From contig JADNRV010000117.1 of assembly GCA_015499995.1 (NCBI GenBank), positions 62,001 through 126,000 on the forward strand: a DNA stretch of 64,000 bases, given 5' to 3'. The notes beneath the pieces were generated by a model that was given only the letters and a program-made list of their open reading frames with translations, was not told the DNA's origin and did no database searches. A program made the translations under genes and the position numbers. The DNA is from Flammula alnicola (Eukaryota; Basidiomycota; Agaricomycetes; Agaricales; Strophariaceae). Of the stretch, positions 1-13,734 are shown piece by piece. Position 1 is the first letter of the stretch. Every line of letters begins with the position of its first letter.

Positions 1-3000
1 TCCGCATATGCACTTGGTATGTTTATCTTCTTCGTAACCCATCCGACCTTTGAAATCTCACACGACCTGTCAACAGCTTTCAGCTTTGGTACCACTCTCA
101 TCAACCAAGGTCACGGTAAGCATATCACCCTTTCTAGACTTTACGAGGTCGCAGGGTTAATTGCGTTCGCCTCCTTTTGTATGTAGCAACTCCTGGTTCC
201 GTTATAAACGTTTTCTTGGCAATTTTGATCGGTTCAATTTCCCTTGCCATGCTCGCTCCTGAAATGCAAGGTTAGTCGTTTTAATCGCCTTGAGATTTGT
301 TTTGCTCACTTCACTGTCTAGCAATCACTCATGGTCGTGGTGCTGCCGCCAAGCTCTACGACACAATCGACCGTGTTCCAGACATCGACTCAGCTAATCC
401 TGATGGATTGAAGCTCGACAAGGTTGAGGGTGAAATCACTCTGGAAGATGTCAAATTCAGCTATCCTTCTCGCCCCACTGTCCAAGTCGTCAAAGGACTC
501 AACATCACTTTCCGTGCGGGCAAGACCGCCGCATTGGTCGGAGCTTCAGGTTCTGGAAAGTCTACAATCGTTTCTCTCGTTGAACGATTCTACGATCCTA
601 TCTCCGGTATTGTCAAACTTGACGGTCACAACCTCAAAGATCTTAACCTCAAATGGCTTCGCACCCAAATTGGTCTCGTTTCTCAAGAGCCCACGCTGTT
701 CGCGACGACGATCAGAGGAAACGTCGCTCACGGTCTTATTGGCACCAAACACGAGCACGCTTCAGAGGAGGAGAAGGAAGCGTTGATCAAGGAGGCCTGC
801 ATTAAAGCCAACGCCGACGGTTTCATCACGAAATTGCCTCTAGGCTACGACACTATGGTGGGCGAACGTGGTTTCCTGCTGTCGGGTGGACAGAAGCAGC
901 GTGTCGCTATCGCGCGTGCCATTGTCTCCGATCCGAGAATCTTGCTTTTGGATGAGGCCACAAGTGCGTTGGACACGCAATCGGAAGGAATCGTACAGGA
1001 TGCATTGGATAAAGCTGCTGCCGGTAAATCTATATGTTTTTATTTTATTTTGCCAGCGGAGTCCCTGACTGTTTTTAGGCCGCACCACTATCACGATCGC
1101 TCATCGTCTCTCGACCATCAAGGACGCTGATGTCATCTACGTCATGGGTGAAGGTCAGGTTCTCGAATATGGGAGTCATAACGACCTCCTCCAGCGTGAT
1201 GGCGCCTATGCCCGACTCGTCCATGCCCAGAAACTGCGTGAAGGCAAAGACAGCGCACACGGGGAAGGCGATGCCGGAAGTGTATCTGACTCGTCTGAGG
1301 AAGATATGGAGAAAGTTGTCCGCGAAGAAATTCCTCTCGGTCGCAGAAATACGGGCCAGTCGCTCGCGAGTGAGATCCTGGAACAAAAGCGAAAGGCTTC
1401 TGAAGCTGCAGGACGTCACAACACGGATGATGATTACAGCATGTTTTATCTCTTTCGCCGCATGGCACCTCTTATTCAAGACCAGTGGACGAACTACATC
1501 ATTGGTGCCATTTTTGCGTGCAGTAAGTGTTCTTTTCTTCGTCAAGTCCGTGACCTGGTTGCTGACGCGAGCCTTTAGTGACTGGAATGGTTTACCCCGC
1601 CTTAGGTGTCGTCTTTGCTAAAGGTATCGAAGGCTTCTCTCTGCTGGAAGCATCCGAACGTCGTCATACTGGTGATCGAAATGCTCTTTGGTACGTCGTC
1701 CTCTTTCACTGAACTGTTGCATCTAACATTCGTGACTTTGACCACAGGTTGTTCATTATCGCTATCATTGCTACCATCTGTATCGCCGTCCAGAGCTATC
1801 TATTCTCCGCTGCAGCAGCTTCGCTGACTGCCCGGTTGCGTACCCTCAGCTTCAAAGCCATCCTCAGGCAAGATAGTAAGTTTAATATCCTTTACACACT
1901 TGAACAAAGTTGCTAATCCTTTTGGAAAGTTGAATTCTTTGATAAAGATGACAACAGTGTAAGGAAATTCAAGTTCATCTGAGATCTATGTTGCTCACGC
2001 TTGTTATCATTTACAGACTGGAGCTTTGACCGCCGAACTCAGCGATAACCCTCAAAAGGTTAATGGACTTGCTGGCATCACCCTTGGTGCTATCATTCAG
2101 AGCACCTCTACCCTGATCGCTGGTTGTATTCTCGGCCTCGTTTTCATCTGGAAGCTCGCTCTAGTTGGTATTGGTGTGTTGTCATTCAGTGTTTTCCTCT
2201 TTATTGATGTGGTACTGACGACCGCAAAGCTTGCACCCCTCTTCTTGTTTCCATGGGTTACATTCGTCTGGTATGTTGACCTTTTAGCACGTCTCATTAT
2301 ATGACATTCATCTTCGATTTCGCAGCGCGTTGTCGTTCTGAAGGATCAGGTCAACAAGAAGGCCCACGAAGATTCGGCGCAATTGGCTTGTGAAGCTGCT
2401 GGTTCGATCCGCACCGTCGCTGCCCTCACGAGGGAAGACGACTGCCTGAGACTGTACAGCGAGAGCTTGGAAGGGCCGCTCCGCAAGTCGAACAGGACTG
2501 CTATCTGGAGCAACATGCTTTACGCGTTCTCGCAATCGCTCACCTTCTTCGTCATCGCCCTCATTTTCTGGTTCGGAGCCACCCTTGTCTCGCGTCTAGA
2601 GGCTTCCACTTTCCAGTTTTTCATTGGTCTCATGGTATGCATCGTCCATGTCCTCATAGGATTCCGTCTCCTCACGTTTATTGTTTCCAGAGCACGACTT
2701 TCGGCGCCATCCAGGCCGGCAATGTGTTCTCTTTCGTGCCCGATATCTCATCAGCGAAGGGTGCTGGTTCAGATATCATCAAATTGCTTGATTCCCGACC
2801 GGAGATTGACGCTGAATCGACCGAGGGTAAAGTGGTGGCCGAAAAGGCTGTCCGGGCCATATCCGTTTCGAGAACATCCATTTCCGGTATCCCACTCGCC
2901 CTGGTGTTCGTGTGTTACGGGACCTGTCGCTGGAGGTCGAGCCTGGAACGTACATCGCCTTGGTTGGCGCCAGTGGGTCGGGAAGAGTACAACGTGAGTA

Positions 3001-3977
3001 TCACTTTCTATGTCCGTCGTTGCGGTGCCAGACGCTGACCACCTCTTTTCCGCCAGCATTCAATTGATCGAACGGTTCTATGACCCCCTTCATGGAGAAA
3101 TATACGTATGTCCCTCATCACCGTGTATTGTGCGGAAACTCAATGCCTTACCTCTTTCCAGCTTGACGGCGAACGTATCACCGATCTTAATATCCAGGAA
3201 TATCGCAAACATCTGGCGTTGGTGTCTCAGGAACCAACCCTTTACGCTGGCACTGTACGATTCAATATTTTGCTGGGTGCGATCAAACCGGAATCCGAGG
3301 TCACGCAAGAGGAGATTGAAGATGCTTGTCGAAATGCAAACATCCTCGAATTTATCCAGGGATTGCCTCAGTGCGTCGGTCACTGTTTCATTGAGTGTAT
3401 TGATACTAAACCACTTTTTTCTGCAGGGGCTTCGATACTGAAGTCGGTGGCAAGGGTTCGCAAATGTCTGGTGGACAAAAACGTGAGTTGCAGCTCATCA
3501 TTTGCATCGATGGTCTGTCTGATTGTGATGGTTCTTGCTAGAACGTATTGCCATTGCGCGTGCTTTGCTGCGGAACCCTAAGGTGCTGCTGCTAGACGAG
3601 GTACGTAATCTGAAGGCGACATACTTAGACAAGATCTGTTAACTCATAACGGCTCTCCTATTTAGGCGACGTCTGCGTTGGATTCGAATTCTGAAAAGGT
3701 TGTGCAAGCTGCTCTTGACCAAGCAGCGAAGGGCAGGACAACGATCGCTATTGCGCATCGATTGTCGACTATCCAGAATGCCGACCGAATGTATGTCGTG
3801 TTTTTTTTTGCCATCGTTTGCTAGGGCTTTCTCCAATACGTTTACTGATGTCTGTTTCACAGCTACTTCATCAAGGACGGACGTGTCAGCGAGTCCGGCA
3901 CCCATGATCAACTGCTGGCACAACGAGGCGATTACTACGAGTTTGTGCAACTACAAGCACTGAGCAGACGCGAGTAG
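1..3977 (+). CDS. ABC-B family multidrug (P-glycoprotein/MDR-type) transporter, 5' partial
   Basis: ATP-driven membrane exporter of the full-length ABC-B class. Most of the first membrane domain lies upstream of the window. What remains is the end of TMD1, NBD1 (Walker [10 protein letters not shown] near 541, signature LSGGQKQR near 880, Walker [13 protein letters not shown] near 940, H-loop IAHRLST near 1100), an acidic linker, TMD2 (about 1480-2700) and NBD2 (signature [29 protein letters not shown], about 2850-3977). At least a dozen short introns interrupt it. The chain ends LQALSRRE and stop at 3975-3977. Within NBD2 the frame slips twice, near 2855 and at the Walker A lysine near 2981 (GASGSG in one frame, KSTT in the next), and each slip fits the loss of one base from a short homopolymer. 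Either these are assembly errors or the gene is newly broken. Family assignment is certain; substrate is unknown. Confidence 0.93.
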
Positions 3978-4538
3978 ATGACGGATAGCCCGTATCGTCC
4001 GCGTTTTATTATTCCTTTGCTTTCTTGGCCTTAGATTTTTTTATTTTGTTCGGGGGCTCATTTTCCTTTGCTCTCGCTCTTGCTCCTGCTTACCATACCC
4101 CCATTTCTAACGGAATCTGCAGTCTGACTGGCAGCCTTTCAATACCCTCGTTAATACCTCATAATACATAGACCACACATGCAACAGGAAGACAAAAGAC
4201 GTATATTTAAATAACTACTAGTAGAAGATGGACATTGATTCTTGCCTGAGGATGTAAGCTGGAATATATACGATTCCTTGGGCGACGACCTCCAGGACCC
4301 GGGTATGCATACATACGCGAAAATTCTTGCAACAGACATTAAAGAGACCGAATCAGCGGAGGATGATTGTTGGGAGGAACTGGACCGTACTGAATGGAGT
4401 GATAACATTGCGCTGAATACCTAAATCCAGTAAACAATGCCAAATATATCCAAGTTGTCTGCAGTGGCCGTTTATGAACGAACGTCACTTCTGAACGTTT
4501 TTCACCAGCAATATCTGCTCGCCTCAACCAATCTTGAA
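3978..4538. other. intergenic interval between ABC transporter and MSH5
   Basis: This holds the 3' end region of the transporter (T-rich, 4000-4080) and the promoter of MSH5. A 60-codon acidic open frame at 4242-4424 (+) has no recognisable domain, and I do not call it a gene. Confidence 0.5.
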
Positions 4539-7500
4539 ATGCAAACGCGAAAGCGTGTCAGGCCATCTGAGCTTCAAGAAAACGCGGAAGACTCTGAGAA
4601 CTCTGCACGTTCAACAAGTCCTTCCGCGCGATATCAGAAGAAGGTTCGATGGGAGGGGAAGTCTGGACCGACAACCGAGGATGCAGACACTGATGATGGA
4701 AGCTCGGAAGAGGAGTCACAAGCATCTCATGACAAGGTCAGAGTCCATCCAGAGTCGTCGCGTCCGTATACAGAGTATGCTCACCAAGGCGGCATTGCAG
4801 ACCTTTTTAGCAGCGCTGTGTTCCCAGTATGAACCTTTTCTTATGGGTGTTCAGACCGTTCCTGAAAGTAAAGTGGCAACGTTGGCTGCGCATATTACGA
4901 TCCTTTGAAGAGGATTCTGTATATCCTCGAAGATACGCGCGAAACTCTCCATTTCGACCTCACGAGGATGTGTAAGAATTCGGTTTCTGACAGCATTCTT
5001 TTTTCTACAATTCCTTTTGACAGTGTTGGAACAAGTCAATCCAGATCTTGTGCTAACTAGCTCCAAGGCGGACGATGACTTCATTGACGTGCTCTATGAC
5101 CATAGTACGTGTCGACATCAACGAAGTGCATACATGCACTAAACTCACCCTGCAGTGGAAAGCGCGGATGGTACATTTCAAATCCGTCCATTCAAAGAAT
5201 TCGTGCCATCAAAAGGACGCGTTAGACTACTGTCGCTTAACCTTTTTACAAATATCTCTGTGGACGAAAACGATCTGCCTAGTTCACCTGGTGCTAACTC
5301 TAGTTCCTCGCGCCCGCATAACGCGTACGATTTTATGCAATCTAGGCGCGAAATTACCGGAGACCCTACTACAAGACGGCGGAACGCATCAATACGGCTT
5401 GCCAACTTTGCATCTATCGAGGAATCTCCGCTCTGTGTTCGTAAACCATATATTTTCCTCCTGTGATTTTATCTGTTCACGTTCATTTATTCGCAGATGG
5501 CCTCCATTGGTGTTGTTCTTGAGCATCTTGTCAGGGAAAGGGCCCTTAGCGAGTTTGATGACGATGGAATTGGAGGGCTTGATATCAGGAATATTGAGAT
5601 ACTTGCACTGTATTTTTCTCTTCTCTCCGTCTATATATTGTATACATCTCTAACAGGCGACCATATAGAGACCAAACTATGCAAATTAACGCGGATGCAT
5701 TGCTGTCTGCCAGTTAGCTCGTGTTAGTTCAATGGCGTATTGATGATTTTATAGGTCCCTCCAAGTCTTTGAAAACGAAAGCCATGCTTCCGTACACTCC
5801 GATAAGACCAAAGAAGGGTTGTCGCTATTCGGTATGTCCACGGCCAGTATTATCTAATGTCAAACTGTGCAATCTGATGTAAACCACTTCCAGGCATTTT
5901 GAATAACACGAAAACAACCTTAGGTCGTTCTCTCCTAAGAACCTGGCTACTTCGACCTTCCCTATCCCTATCAGTTATCAAATCGCGCCAGGACGCCGTC
6001 GGGTGTTTCGTGCGTTCGGAAAATGTCGCCACAGCCAATTTGCTGCATCACCACCTTAAAGGCATCAAGAACATGCCCAGAATCATGTCCCTGATGAAGG
6101 ATGGAAAGGCGAAACTGGCAGATTGGCAAGGCCTCGTTAAGGTTCCTTTATCATTGTACCAATTTCGGAATTGTATCTGAATGCCGTTTCAGTTTACATT
6201 CCATGGGACTATGCTGAGAGACTCTCTATCCGAGTTACATCAAGGAAGCAATGTGGACGTCGTGAAAAGAGTACGTCCTTCGTTCGTCTTCTCTGAGGGG
6301 AATGTAACCTATTGGCTTAGCTCATTGACGTCCTGGATATCACGACCTTCAAAGAAATTGGAATCAAGGTTAACGATATTGTATGTCGGCGCGTACTCCT
6401 CTTTTCTCTGCTGATTATCTACTTGGTCCTTAGATAGATTGGGAGGAATCTGGTTGCAATGATAGAGTTTGTGTGAGACCCCACATCGACGAGGATCTGG
6501 ACAATCGGAAGCACATTTATCATGGCATTGATTCTGTGTTGGTGAGTTAAATACAGCTGTTCCAGATTTTGCTGATTAGTCATAGTCAAACGTCGCGGAA
6601 CAAATCTCTCTGACAGTTCCCGAAGGATATGCCAAATCTCTCAACGTGGTGTACTTTCCTCAACTCGGTACGCCTCTTGAATAGGCGTTGTCGATTTCAT
6701 CTAACGAATTTTGAAGGCTACCTTATTTGTGTTCCCATGTTGGAAGAATGGCGAACAGATGCTGGGATTCAACCTCTTGATGGATGGACATTCCAGGTGA
6801 TTATTTCATGTCTTTTTCTTGCCTTGGGTATCTCGGTTACATATTGACGAGTTATTTAGTTTTCATCTGAGTAGGTTCTCTCTTCATCTCTCTGGACGAC
6901 TGGTAGAAGTCGAACTCTGTAGCGCCCACGTCTATTTTAAATCTCAGGAGATGCAAGGTAGGCGCTCTGAGCATGAATTTGGTCAATACATGACACGATG
7001 AGCAGATATGGACACCCATATTGGCGATCTCCACTCAACAATCGTCGATAGAGAACTCGAGATTATTCAAGAACTTCTCGAAGAAGTTCTTGCGTGCGAC
7101 GAGGCATTTGGAGCTGCCTGTGACGTATGCGCCGAGCTTGACTGTCTCTTATCATTTGCTGAAGCGTCTATGCTTTACGGATATCAACGACCGGCGATGG
7201 TTGATGAAAATATCATTGAGCTTATTCAGGCCAGGTACTTCTTTCTCGTTGTCATTCAAATCCGTCATGCTATTCATGTCTATCAGGCATCCTCTTCAAG
7301 AGAGAGTTGTAGATACCTTCGTTCCCAATGATGCCCGTCTCATTGGTGGGGCTGGGATTGGCTCCTTTCCCGACTGCCCTGACGACAACGAGCAATGGAA
7401 TAGCGTCTTACTTTGTACTGGTGCCAATGCCTGCGGAAAGGTTCGTCTAACTCCACTCGTTTATAAATGTCTATGGACTACTGTATTCCGTGATAGAGTG

Positions 7501-9035
7501 TATATTTGAAGCAGGTCAGGTCGTTTGCAACCTTACCTAGTACGGGAACTCAAATGGGTTCAATCTTAGATTGCCGTCATACAAATCATGGCTCAGGTAA
7601 TCGGATCTTTGCTCGCAGTATGCGAATGACGTGCTGACAAGTTTCTAGGTCGGCTGGTGCGCTACCCTACATATTACGTGCGAGGACGCTCTAACACCTG
7701 CGGTTAGCTTCGTTCCTGCAGAATCAGCTACGCTGGGCATTGTTGATAAGAGTCACTTTTCTTCTCGGTGGAAATAGCGCTCTGGCTAACACCCTTCAAC
7801 TTTTATCAGTCTTCACGCGCGTATCCACTCGGGAATCTGTCTCAAAAGTGATTATTACCTCTCTGACTCGTGGGATCCGCCTGGATGCCTGCCTCTGTGC
7901 ACATGCCACCTCGTTGCGCTGATCATTATTAATTTGTTGACCTCATTTCTAGGTCCAGTCGGCGTTCATGATTGACTTGGCTCAGGTCTCCCTTGCTCTG
8001 CGTAATTGTTCCCCTCGGTCCTTGGTGCTTCTTGACGAATTTGGGAAAGGAACGCTCTCGACAGGCTCGTTAAACTCCATTCTTCTGTTCCTTTGATCCT
8101 CCTATCCTTAGTCTCTTCTCATTGCCGGGCTAAAACTGTTCTACTTTGCCCACTGCGGAAGGTGGTCTTTCTCTTTTTCACTGTGTCTGCACTTGCCATA
8201 CATCACGATTTCGTCCTTTGGATTAACGGCCTTTTCAAACTGATCTTCAGAAGTTGCTTGTGTATTCTGACCTCATCCCTACATAGACGGTGCCGGCCTC
8301 TTTTGCGGTGTTCTACGACACCTCCTGAATAGAGGTTCCAACTGTCCCAAAGTACTTGTTGCCACCCATTTTCACGACGTATTCAATGAAGAATTACTCG
8401 ACCCGGAAAACATACCCGTCTCATTCCGCCATATGCAGGTCATGTTCACGTCGAGCGCCGGTGCGATTGTGGAGTCCGGCTCTCTTGATCCTTCTAGTGC
8501 TGCTCGTATTACTTCGCCTGCTACCGATGCTGTCGAGGACCATATAACTAAACTTGGCCCGACGGAGAAAATTACATATTTATACAGGTTCGTGATATTC
8601 AATTTTTCTGGGGCGTTTGAAACTTTGAGCCCCTGTCCGTTTAAGCATGTTTAACGTCATCTTCAACAGAGTTGCAGAAGGACTTTCACTTGATTCACAT
8701 GCTGCAAAATGTGCCGAAATATTTGGAATTCCCTCGCGCATTGTCGACCGAGCTCAATATGTCAGGTAAGAGAATTTAATACTGATGCTAGTCCGCCCGA
8801 TTCAATTCATCTTTTGTTATCAAGCCGTCTATTATCTTCCCATCAACTGAGTCTTCTCTTAGACGAAGGGATGACGGATGTGGAGCGTTCCGATTTGGAA
8901 GACGCTGAAGCTGTTTGCCGTCGCTTTCTGGCTTGGGACCTTAAGGCAGACGAAGAGGATATCTGTGAGGGACAGGTTAAAGTAAAATTGGCGGCGGTTC
9001 TTGGGAGGAGAGAAGACGAATCCACAGAAGAATAA
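4539..9035 (+). CDS. MSH5: MutS homologue 5, meiotic crossover protein
   Basis: MSH5 forms a clamp with MSH4 that stabilises meiotic recombination intermediates; unlike other MutS proteins it does not repair mismatches. The N-terminal tail is acidic and serine-rich, then the typical MSH5 opening GCAYYDPLKRILYILED appears (near 4885), followed by the lever/clamp region (about 6990-7330 encodes DMDTHIGDLHSTIVDRELEI). The ATPase has Walker A TGANACGK joined across an intron to SVYLKQ (7410-7515), FVPAES (7710), FTRVSTRESVSK (7812-7850) and Walker B LVLLDEFGKGT (8022-8056), then a C-terminal dimerisation segment (HAAKCAEIFGIPSRIVDRAQYV). No mismatch-recognition domain was seen before the clamp. 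I chose the ATG at 4539 (MQTRKRVRPSEL) because the upstream in-frame ATG at 4437 adds no recognisable sequence. Many introns of about 45-60 bases are present, and the first two exon joins are my best fit. Confidence 0.9.
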
Positions 9036-9767
9036 GGGCTAAAATTGGGACTACTTGACGCTCAAGTAAAACCATACTTAACTATGGATATTTTGAAAAT
9101 AAAACACCCATGAAAATGTTGCCTCAATATATGCCAGCAATTGTGCATAATTATGTAACGTGTAATGGACGGCAACAGCTCGGACAATTTTGCTTTTGCA
9201 CCCCATCACTTTCTCCGAGTCCCTCTCAATTCTGTCTTCTTCAACGAAACCTCAGGCCGTCAAATTGCTTCTCACACAACCATGATGTATACTTACCCTT
9301 TGGATCTATTCCCTTATTGTGGGAAGAACGGGGGCTTTGTGCAAACTTTACGAAGTTGGGATGGCAGGATAAACAGTTGGAATACTTAGGTGAAAACGTT
9401 GTGCCATATGGACCTCGTCGCGAGAATCGCGGGAACTGCCTTGCCTATGTGCCAGTCAAGTTGAATATGACGACTCGACGAAGTTCGGGACTTACTTATT
9501 GCGCATGGTAAGTAAATATAATACCCTTATTTGTGCTGGGGAGCATTAATGGGCGTTAGAGGGCATTGCTGGTACTTCAATTGAACATTGAACCCCTAAA
9601 CTGCGAAGCTGGACTTGTCTGGAGCCGGGAATGTATCTACGTGGATCTTTTAGTGGCCTTCGTCGAACTCAATCAAAAACGAAGATTGCATTACGACATT
9701 GGCCAGGAGCAATATAAGGACGACTCCAACGTTTTGGACCCTCTTCTCGTTCATCTTTCTCTCCGGA
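9036..9767. other. intergenic, no supported gene
   Basis: Between MSH5 and the first epoxide hydrolase. Overlapping open frames at 9110-9511 and 9165-9389 (+) show no domain and no splice continuation that I could justify. The right end should carry the hydrolase promoter. Confidence 0.4.
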
Positions 9768-11420
9768 ATGGCCTCTAGCGCCTTTTCGAGCCCGGAAACC
9801 GTTTTCAAAATCGACATTCCAGAAGAGAAAATTGACCATTTGAAACAGAAACTCGCTCTTGTCAGACCCCCGGACGAGCTCGAGGACGCGGGACGCGATT
9901 ATGGTGTTCCTCTAGAGGACATACAACGTCTTCTTGCGCACTGGAAGAATGGATACGACTGGAGGAAGTACGAACGGCTGTTGAACGAAGACATGCCCCA
10001 ATTCAAGAAGGATATACATGTCGATGGATTTGGAACGTTGGGGATCCACTATGTCCATAAGCAAAGCACGGTTGAAGGAGCAATCCCTCTGCTCTTCGTC
10101 CACGGTTGTGAGTGCTTGAATGGATGTTCATCGCCGTTTGGTAGTTCTTTGCTAACGAAACGATCACTTTGCTGGGTCGATTAGGGCCTGGGAGCTTCAT
10201 CGAAGTGCGAAAGATCCTACCTCTGCTCACTGAGGCTTCCCCAGACCACCCCAGTTTCCATGTTGTCGCCTTCAGCCTACCTGGATATGGGTTTTCCGAC
10301 GCCCCTAGGACTAAAGGCTTCCAAATCTCACAGTACGCGGAGGTGAGTAATTCGCCAATCTGATGCATGTGTATAATCTCACATGAGGGCAATTAGACCG
10401 GACACAAACTAATGGTATCCTTGGGATATGAAGAGTATGGTAAGAACAAATCTCTTCTCCCGCGAGACATTTCCATGTTCTTAACTTTTACACGTTAACA
10501 GTAACCCAAGGAGGAGACATTGGGTTCTTTGTGAGTCAGCTTTCTTTTCAGGGCTACCGTGTTACTAGAACATTTTATTACCAGATCACTCGCAGAATCG
10601 CAAAATTGTATGGTGGACAACATAGTAAAGCGTGGCATTCAAATTATGCACGCCTCCCCGAGTCAGCCGCATCATCCTGAACGACATCTGCGATGCCGCT
10701 TACCTTACTGTCATATACAGACCGACACCCCCATACCTGCTCCAGTCACCTTGGCTATATTTTGTCAACCTTCTGACGCATTATACCCCGGCTGAGAAAG
10801 CGGCCCTCGAACGCACACAATGGTTCATGAAATCGGGTACAGGTTACTTCAAGGAACAATCCACGCAGCCACAAACGCTAGGATATAGTCTAACGGACTC
10901 TCCAGTCGGCTTGCTCGCTTGGATATATGAAAAACTGGTCAATTGGAGTGATTCCTACCCATGGGATGACGACGAAGGTATTTGTCAATTTTTTGCTTCA
11001 AAGAGTCCCAAACTAAAGTTCTGGTGGTAGTGCTCACTTGGGTGTCGATATATTGGTTCTCTGCTGCCGGGCCCGCTGCATCTCTGAGAGTGTACTACGA
11101 AATGGTGCAAGCGGGTGACCGTGCACCGGAGAAGACGACCACTCCTCTGGGATACTCATATTTTCCGAAAGAGATTTTCAACGTTCCGCGGCTGTCAGTC
11201 ATTTCTTTTCGCAATCTTGCCATATTAACTCGTGATTCCTGATATTTTTATTTATTACAGGTGGACGAGGACTCCTAATCTCGTTTTCGAAGCAGAACAT
11301 GACAGTGGTGGACATTTTGCTGCTTACGAACAACCGCTTGAACTTGTGAAAGACCTGAGACGAATGTTTGGTAAGAAAGGGCCGGTTTTCGGTGTGGTAA
11401 CAGGAAAAACGGGATATTGA
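9768..11420 (+). CDS. epoxide hydrolase (microsomal-type alpha/beta hydrolase), copy 1
   Basis: Hydrolyses epoxides to vicinal diols. The protein begins MASSAFSSPETVFKIDI and has the N-terminal EHN domain (FKIDIPEEKIDHLKQKL...[14 protein letters not shown]), the oxyanion motif HGWPGSF built across an intron near 10107-10190, the nucleophile-elbow segment VTQGGDIG (10502-10530), where the Asp attacks the epoxide, the lid segment YTPAEKAALERTQWF (from 10782), and the catalytic His in [14 protein letters not shown] (11290-11330). It stops after GKTGY at 11418-11420. About eight short introns interrupt it. The ATG at 9768 aligns with the start of the tandem neighbour; an upstream in-frame ATG at 9699 would add a hydrophobic stretch and could give a membrane-anchored form. 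All catalytic elements are intact. The substrate is unknown. Confidence 0.88.
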
Positions 11421-11980
11421 TATGGGCTCTTCCTATCCGAGTTTTGTTCTACATATATGCTGTCCAGTTGCTCTACGTCTCTCTGCGTATTCGTTATCCT
11501 TTTGCTGACTTTGCCTAGTTCCAGGAATTCAGGTCTACGCATAAGCTTACTATTTCCCCCTCTTGACTAAGTTTATGCATGTATAAGCAGTCAAATCTCA
11601 GTTTTCTGTCGGTTTCACTGGAACTCTTGGCTGACTGCCGCTGCCATGAAGAGCTTGACTCAGCAAACCCGCGTGATCTCGACAAGATCTCGCCTGGCAC
11701 TGTGTCTTGCCAGATCCCCATCACAGGCCCTCTCAGCAGCCTCAGCTTCAAGTTCGAGTTGGATTCTTCAAGTTGACAATCCTCATATATATGCTACAAA
11801 GCGCCGATTTATTCGAGCGATTGGTTCGACGAAGAAATGGTCAGGCTTTCACATTCTGCGGCTGGACTTTGGTTCCAGAGATATAAATGGCAAACATTTC
11901 AACATTTCATCATCATTCCGTCACAGCTTATAATAAAAGGGGGCTCTGGATTCCCATTGAACGATTCTCATTCTAGCACC
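11421..11980. other. intergenic spacer between tandem epoxide hydrolases
   Basis: 560 bases with short overlapping frames only (11515-11933), none with a domain. It should contain the polyadenylation region of copy 1 and the promoter of copy 2. A possible TATA element lies in agatataaatgg (11878-11889), about 95 bases before the copy 2 ATG. Confidence 0.4.
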
Positions 11981-13626
11981 ATGGCGTCTCTATCACTACC
12001 TGACTCTGGATCGACTCCCTTCAAAATCGACATACTCGATGACGAAATTGAAACATTGAAGCAGAAGCTTGCGCTGACGACTCTGCCTGATGAGCTTGAA
12101 GATGCAGGACGCGACTACGGCGTACCACTTGCCGACATACAGCGCCTCCTTGCGCGTTGGAAGGACGGGTACGACTGGCGGAAATACGAGAAGCAGTTGA
12201 ACGAAGAAATGCCGCAATTCCGACGGGAGATTGAGGTAGCAGGATTCGGGAAGTTGAATATCCACTACGTACACAAGAAGAGTGAGATTGCGGGAGCCAT
12301 ACCCTTGCTCTTCGTGCATGGCTGTAAGTGTTGGAATAGTCCTGGAGACTGGTCGGCCGAATCTCCTTTGCTAATTGCTTATATACAGGGCCTGGCGGTT
12401 TCTTCGAAGTTCGAAAGATACTACCTCTTTTGACAGAAGCGAAAACGGACCAACCTAGCTTCCACGTCGTTGCATTCAGTTTGCCAGGATTTGGCTTTTC
12501 TGAAGCCCCAAAGAAGAAAGGATTTGCTATATCTCAATATGCCGAAGTTTGCAAAGTCGTTCTTGCGCCACGAATGCGCCACACTAACCTTCATTCGCAA
12601 TTTAGGTTGGGCACAAATTGATGTTATCCCTCGGATATGAGGAATATGGTAAGTGATTTTGGGTCGACATTAGTAATTGACTTACTGAATGACGGCACTG
12701 TCACAGTTACACAAGGAGGTGATTGGGGCTACTCCGTATGCAGTTCTTGTTCTGAATAATGTCTAGGACATACTTATATCTTATGTTATGGATACAGATT
12801 ACAAGGAGGATTGCTAGCCTCTATGGAGAGTATAGTAAAGCTTGGCACACAAATTATGAGCCAAGAAAGTCAGTATATGCGACGTCCTCTACTAATATTG
12901 CAGAGAACCCTTACTCACTGTTAACACAAGTGGTCCACCAACTCTATTCGGGTCTCCTTGGTTGTATTTATCTAATCAGTTGACAAGATACACCCCAGCC
13001 GAGAAAGCAGGTTTGGAACGTAAGGCCTGGTTCATGCAAAATGGAAGAGGCTATTCCATGGAACAATCAACCCAACCACAGACACTCGGATACAGCTTGG
13101 CTGATTCCCCTGTCGGTCTCCTTGCTTGGATATATGAAAAACTCGTCAATTGGACTGATGAATATCCATGGGAAGACGACGAAGGTGGGTTTCCATTTTG
13201 CATTTGTCTAACAATCCGGACTTATCATGTCATGAAACAACAAGTGTTGACGTGGATATCCTTGTATTGGTTCTCCACCGGGGGACCTGCAGCATCTACA
13301 CGCATATACTATGAGAGGGCTCACGAACAGGACACTTCAAGCGCTCCGACAACCCCTCATGGAATATCGTTCTTCCCTAAGGAGTTGACCAACCCTCCTC
13401 GATCGTGAGTATTCCCAAAGCCTTCATGGACTCATAGAAGTAAATTGACTGATTATCTGTTTTCAGATGGTTGAGGTCTCGGTATTTGGTATTTGAGGCC
13501 GAGCATGACAGTGGAGGTCATTTTGCGGCACACGAGAAACCTGCAGAACTTGTCGCAGATTTAAGGAAGATGTTTGGAAAAGGTGGACCAGCGTACGGGG
13601 TTGTCACAAACATGCCTGGGTATTGA
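11981..13626 (+). CDS. epoxide hydrolase (microsomal-type alpha/beta hydrolase), copy 2
   Basis: This is a tandem paralogue of the gene at 9768-11420 with the same intron layout. It starts [18 protein letters not shown]. The EHN domain, [17 protein letters not shown] (across the intron ending near 12388), [10 protein letters not shown] with the nucleophilic Asp (12708-12737), [15 protein letters not shown] (12990-13035), [15 protein letters not shown] (13103-13147) and [14 protein letters not shown] (13497-13540) are all readable. It ends GVVTNMPGY with the stop at 13624-13626. The spacing to copy 1 and the shared gene structure show a local duplication. The divergent lid residues, including a long loop before the YTPAEK segment, suggest a different substrate range; that part is inference. 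Confidence 0.88.
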
Positions 13627-13734
13627 TTCACCCAAAACAATGTAATTATATTCGCCAAACTGTATTTTCATCAACTGTCAAATTTTGAACATATGAAAGT
13701 GGTTTCTTGTTTCTTGCTTTAGAGATACAGTACG

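Noticed and set aside
4242..4424. 60-codon acidic open frame after the ABC transporter
   Set aside because: No domain, no splice partners, and antisense frames of similar length; likely chance.
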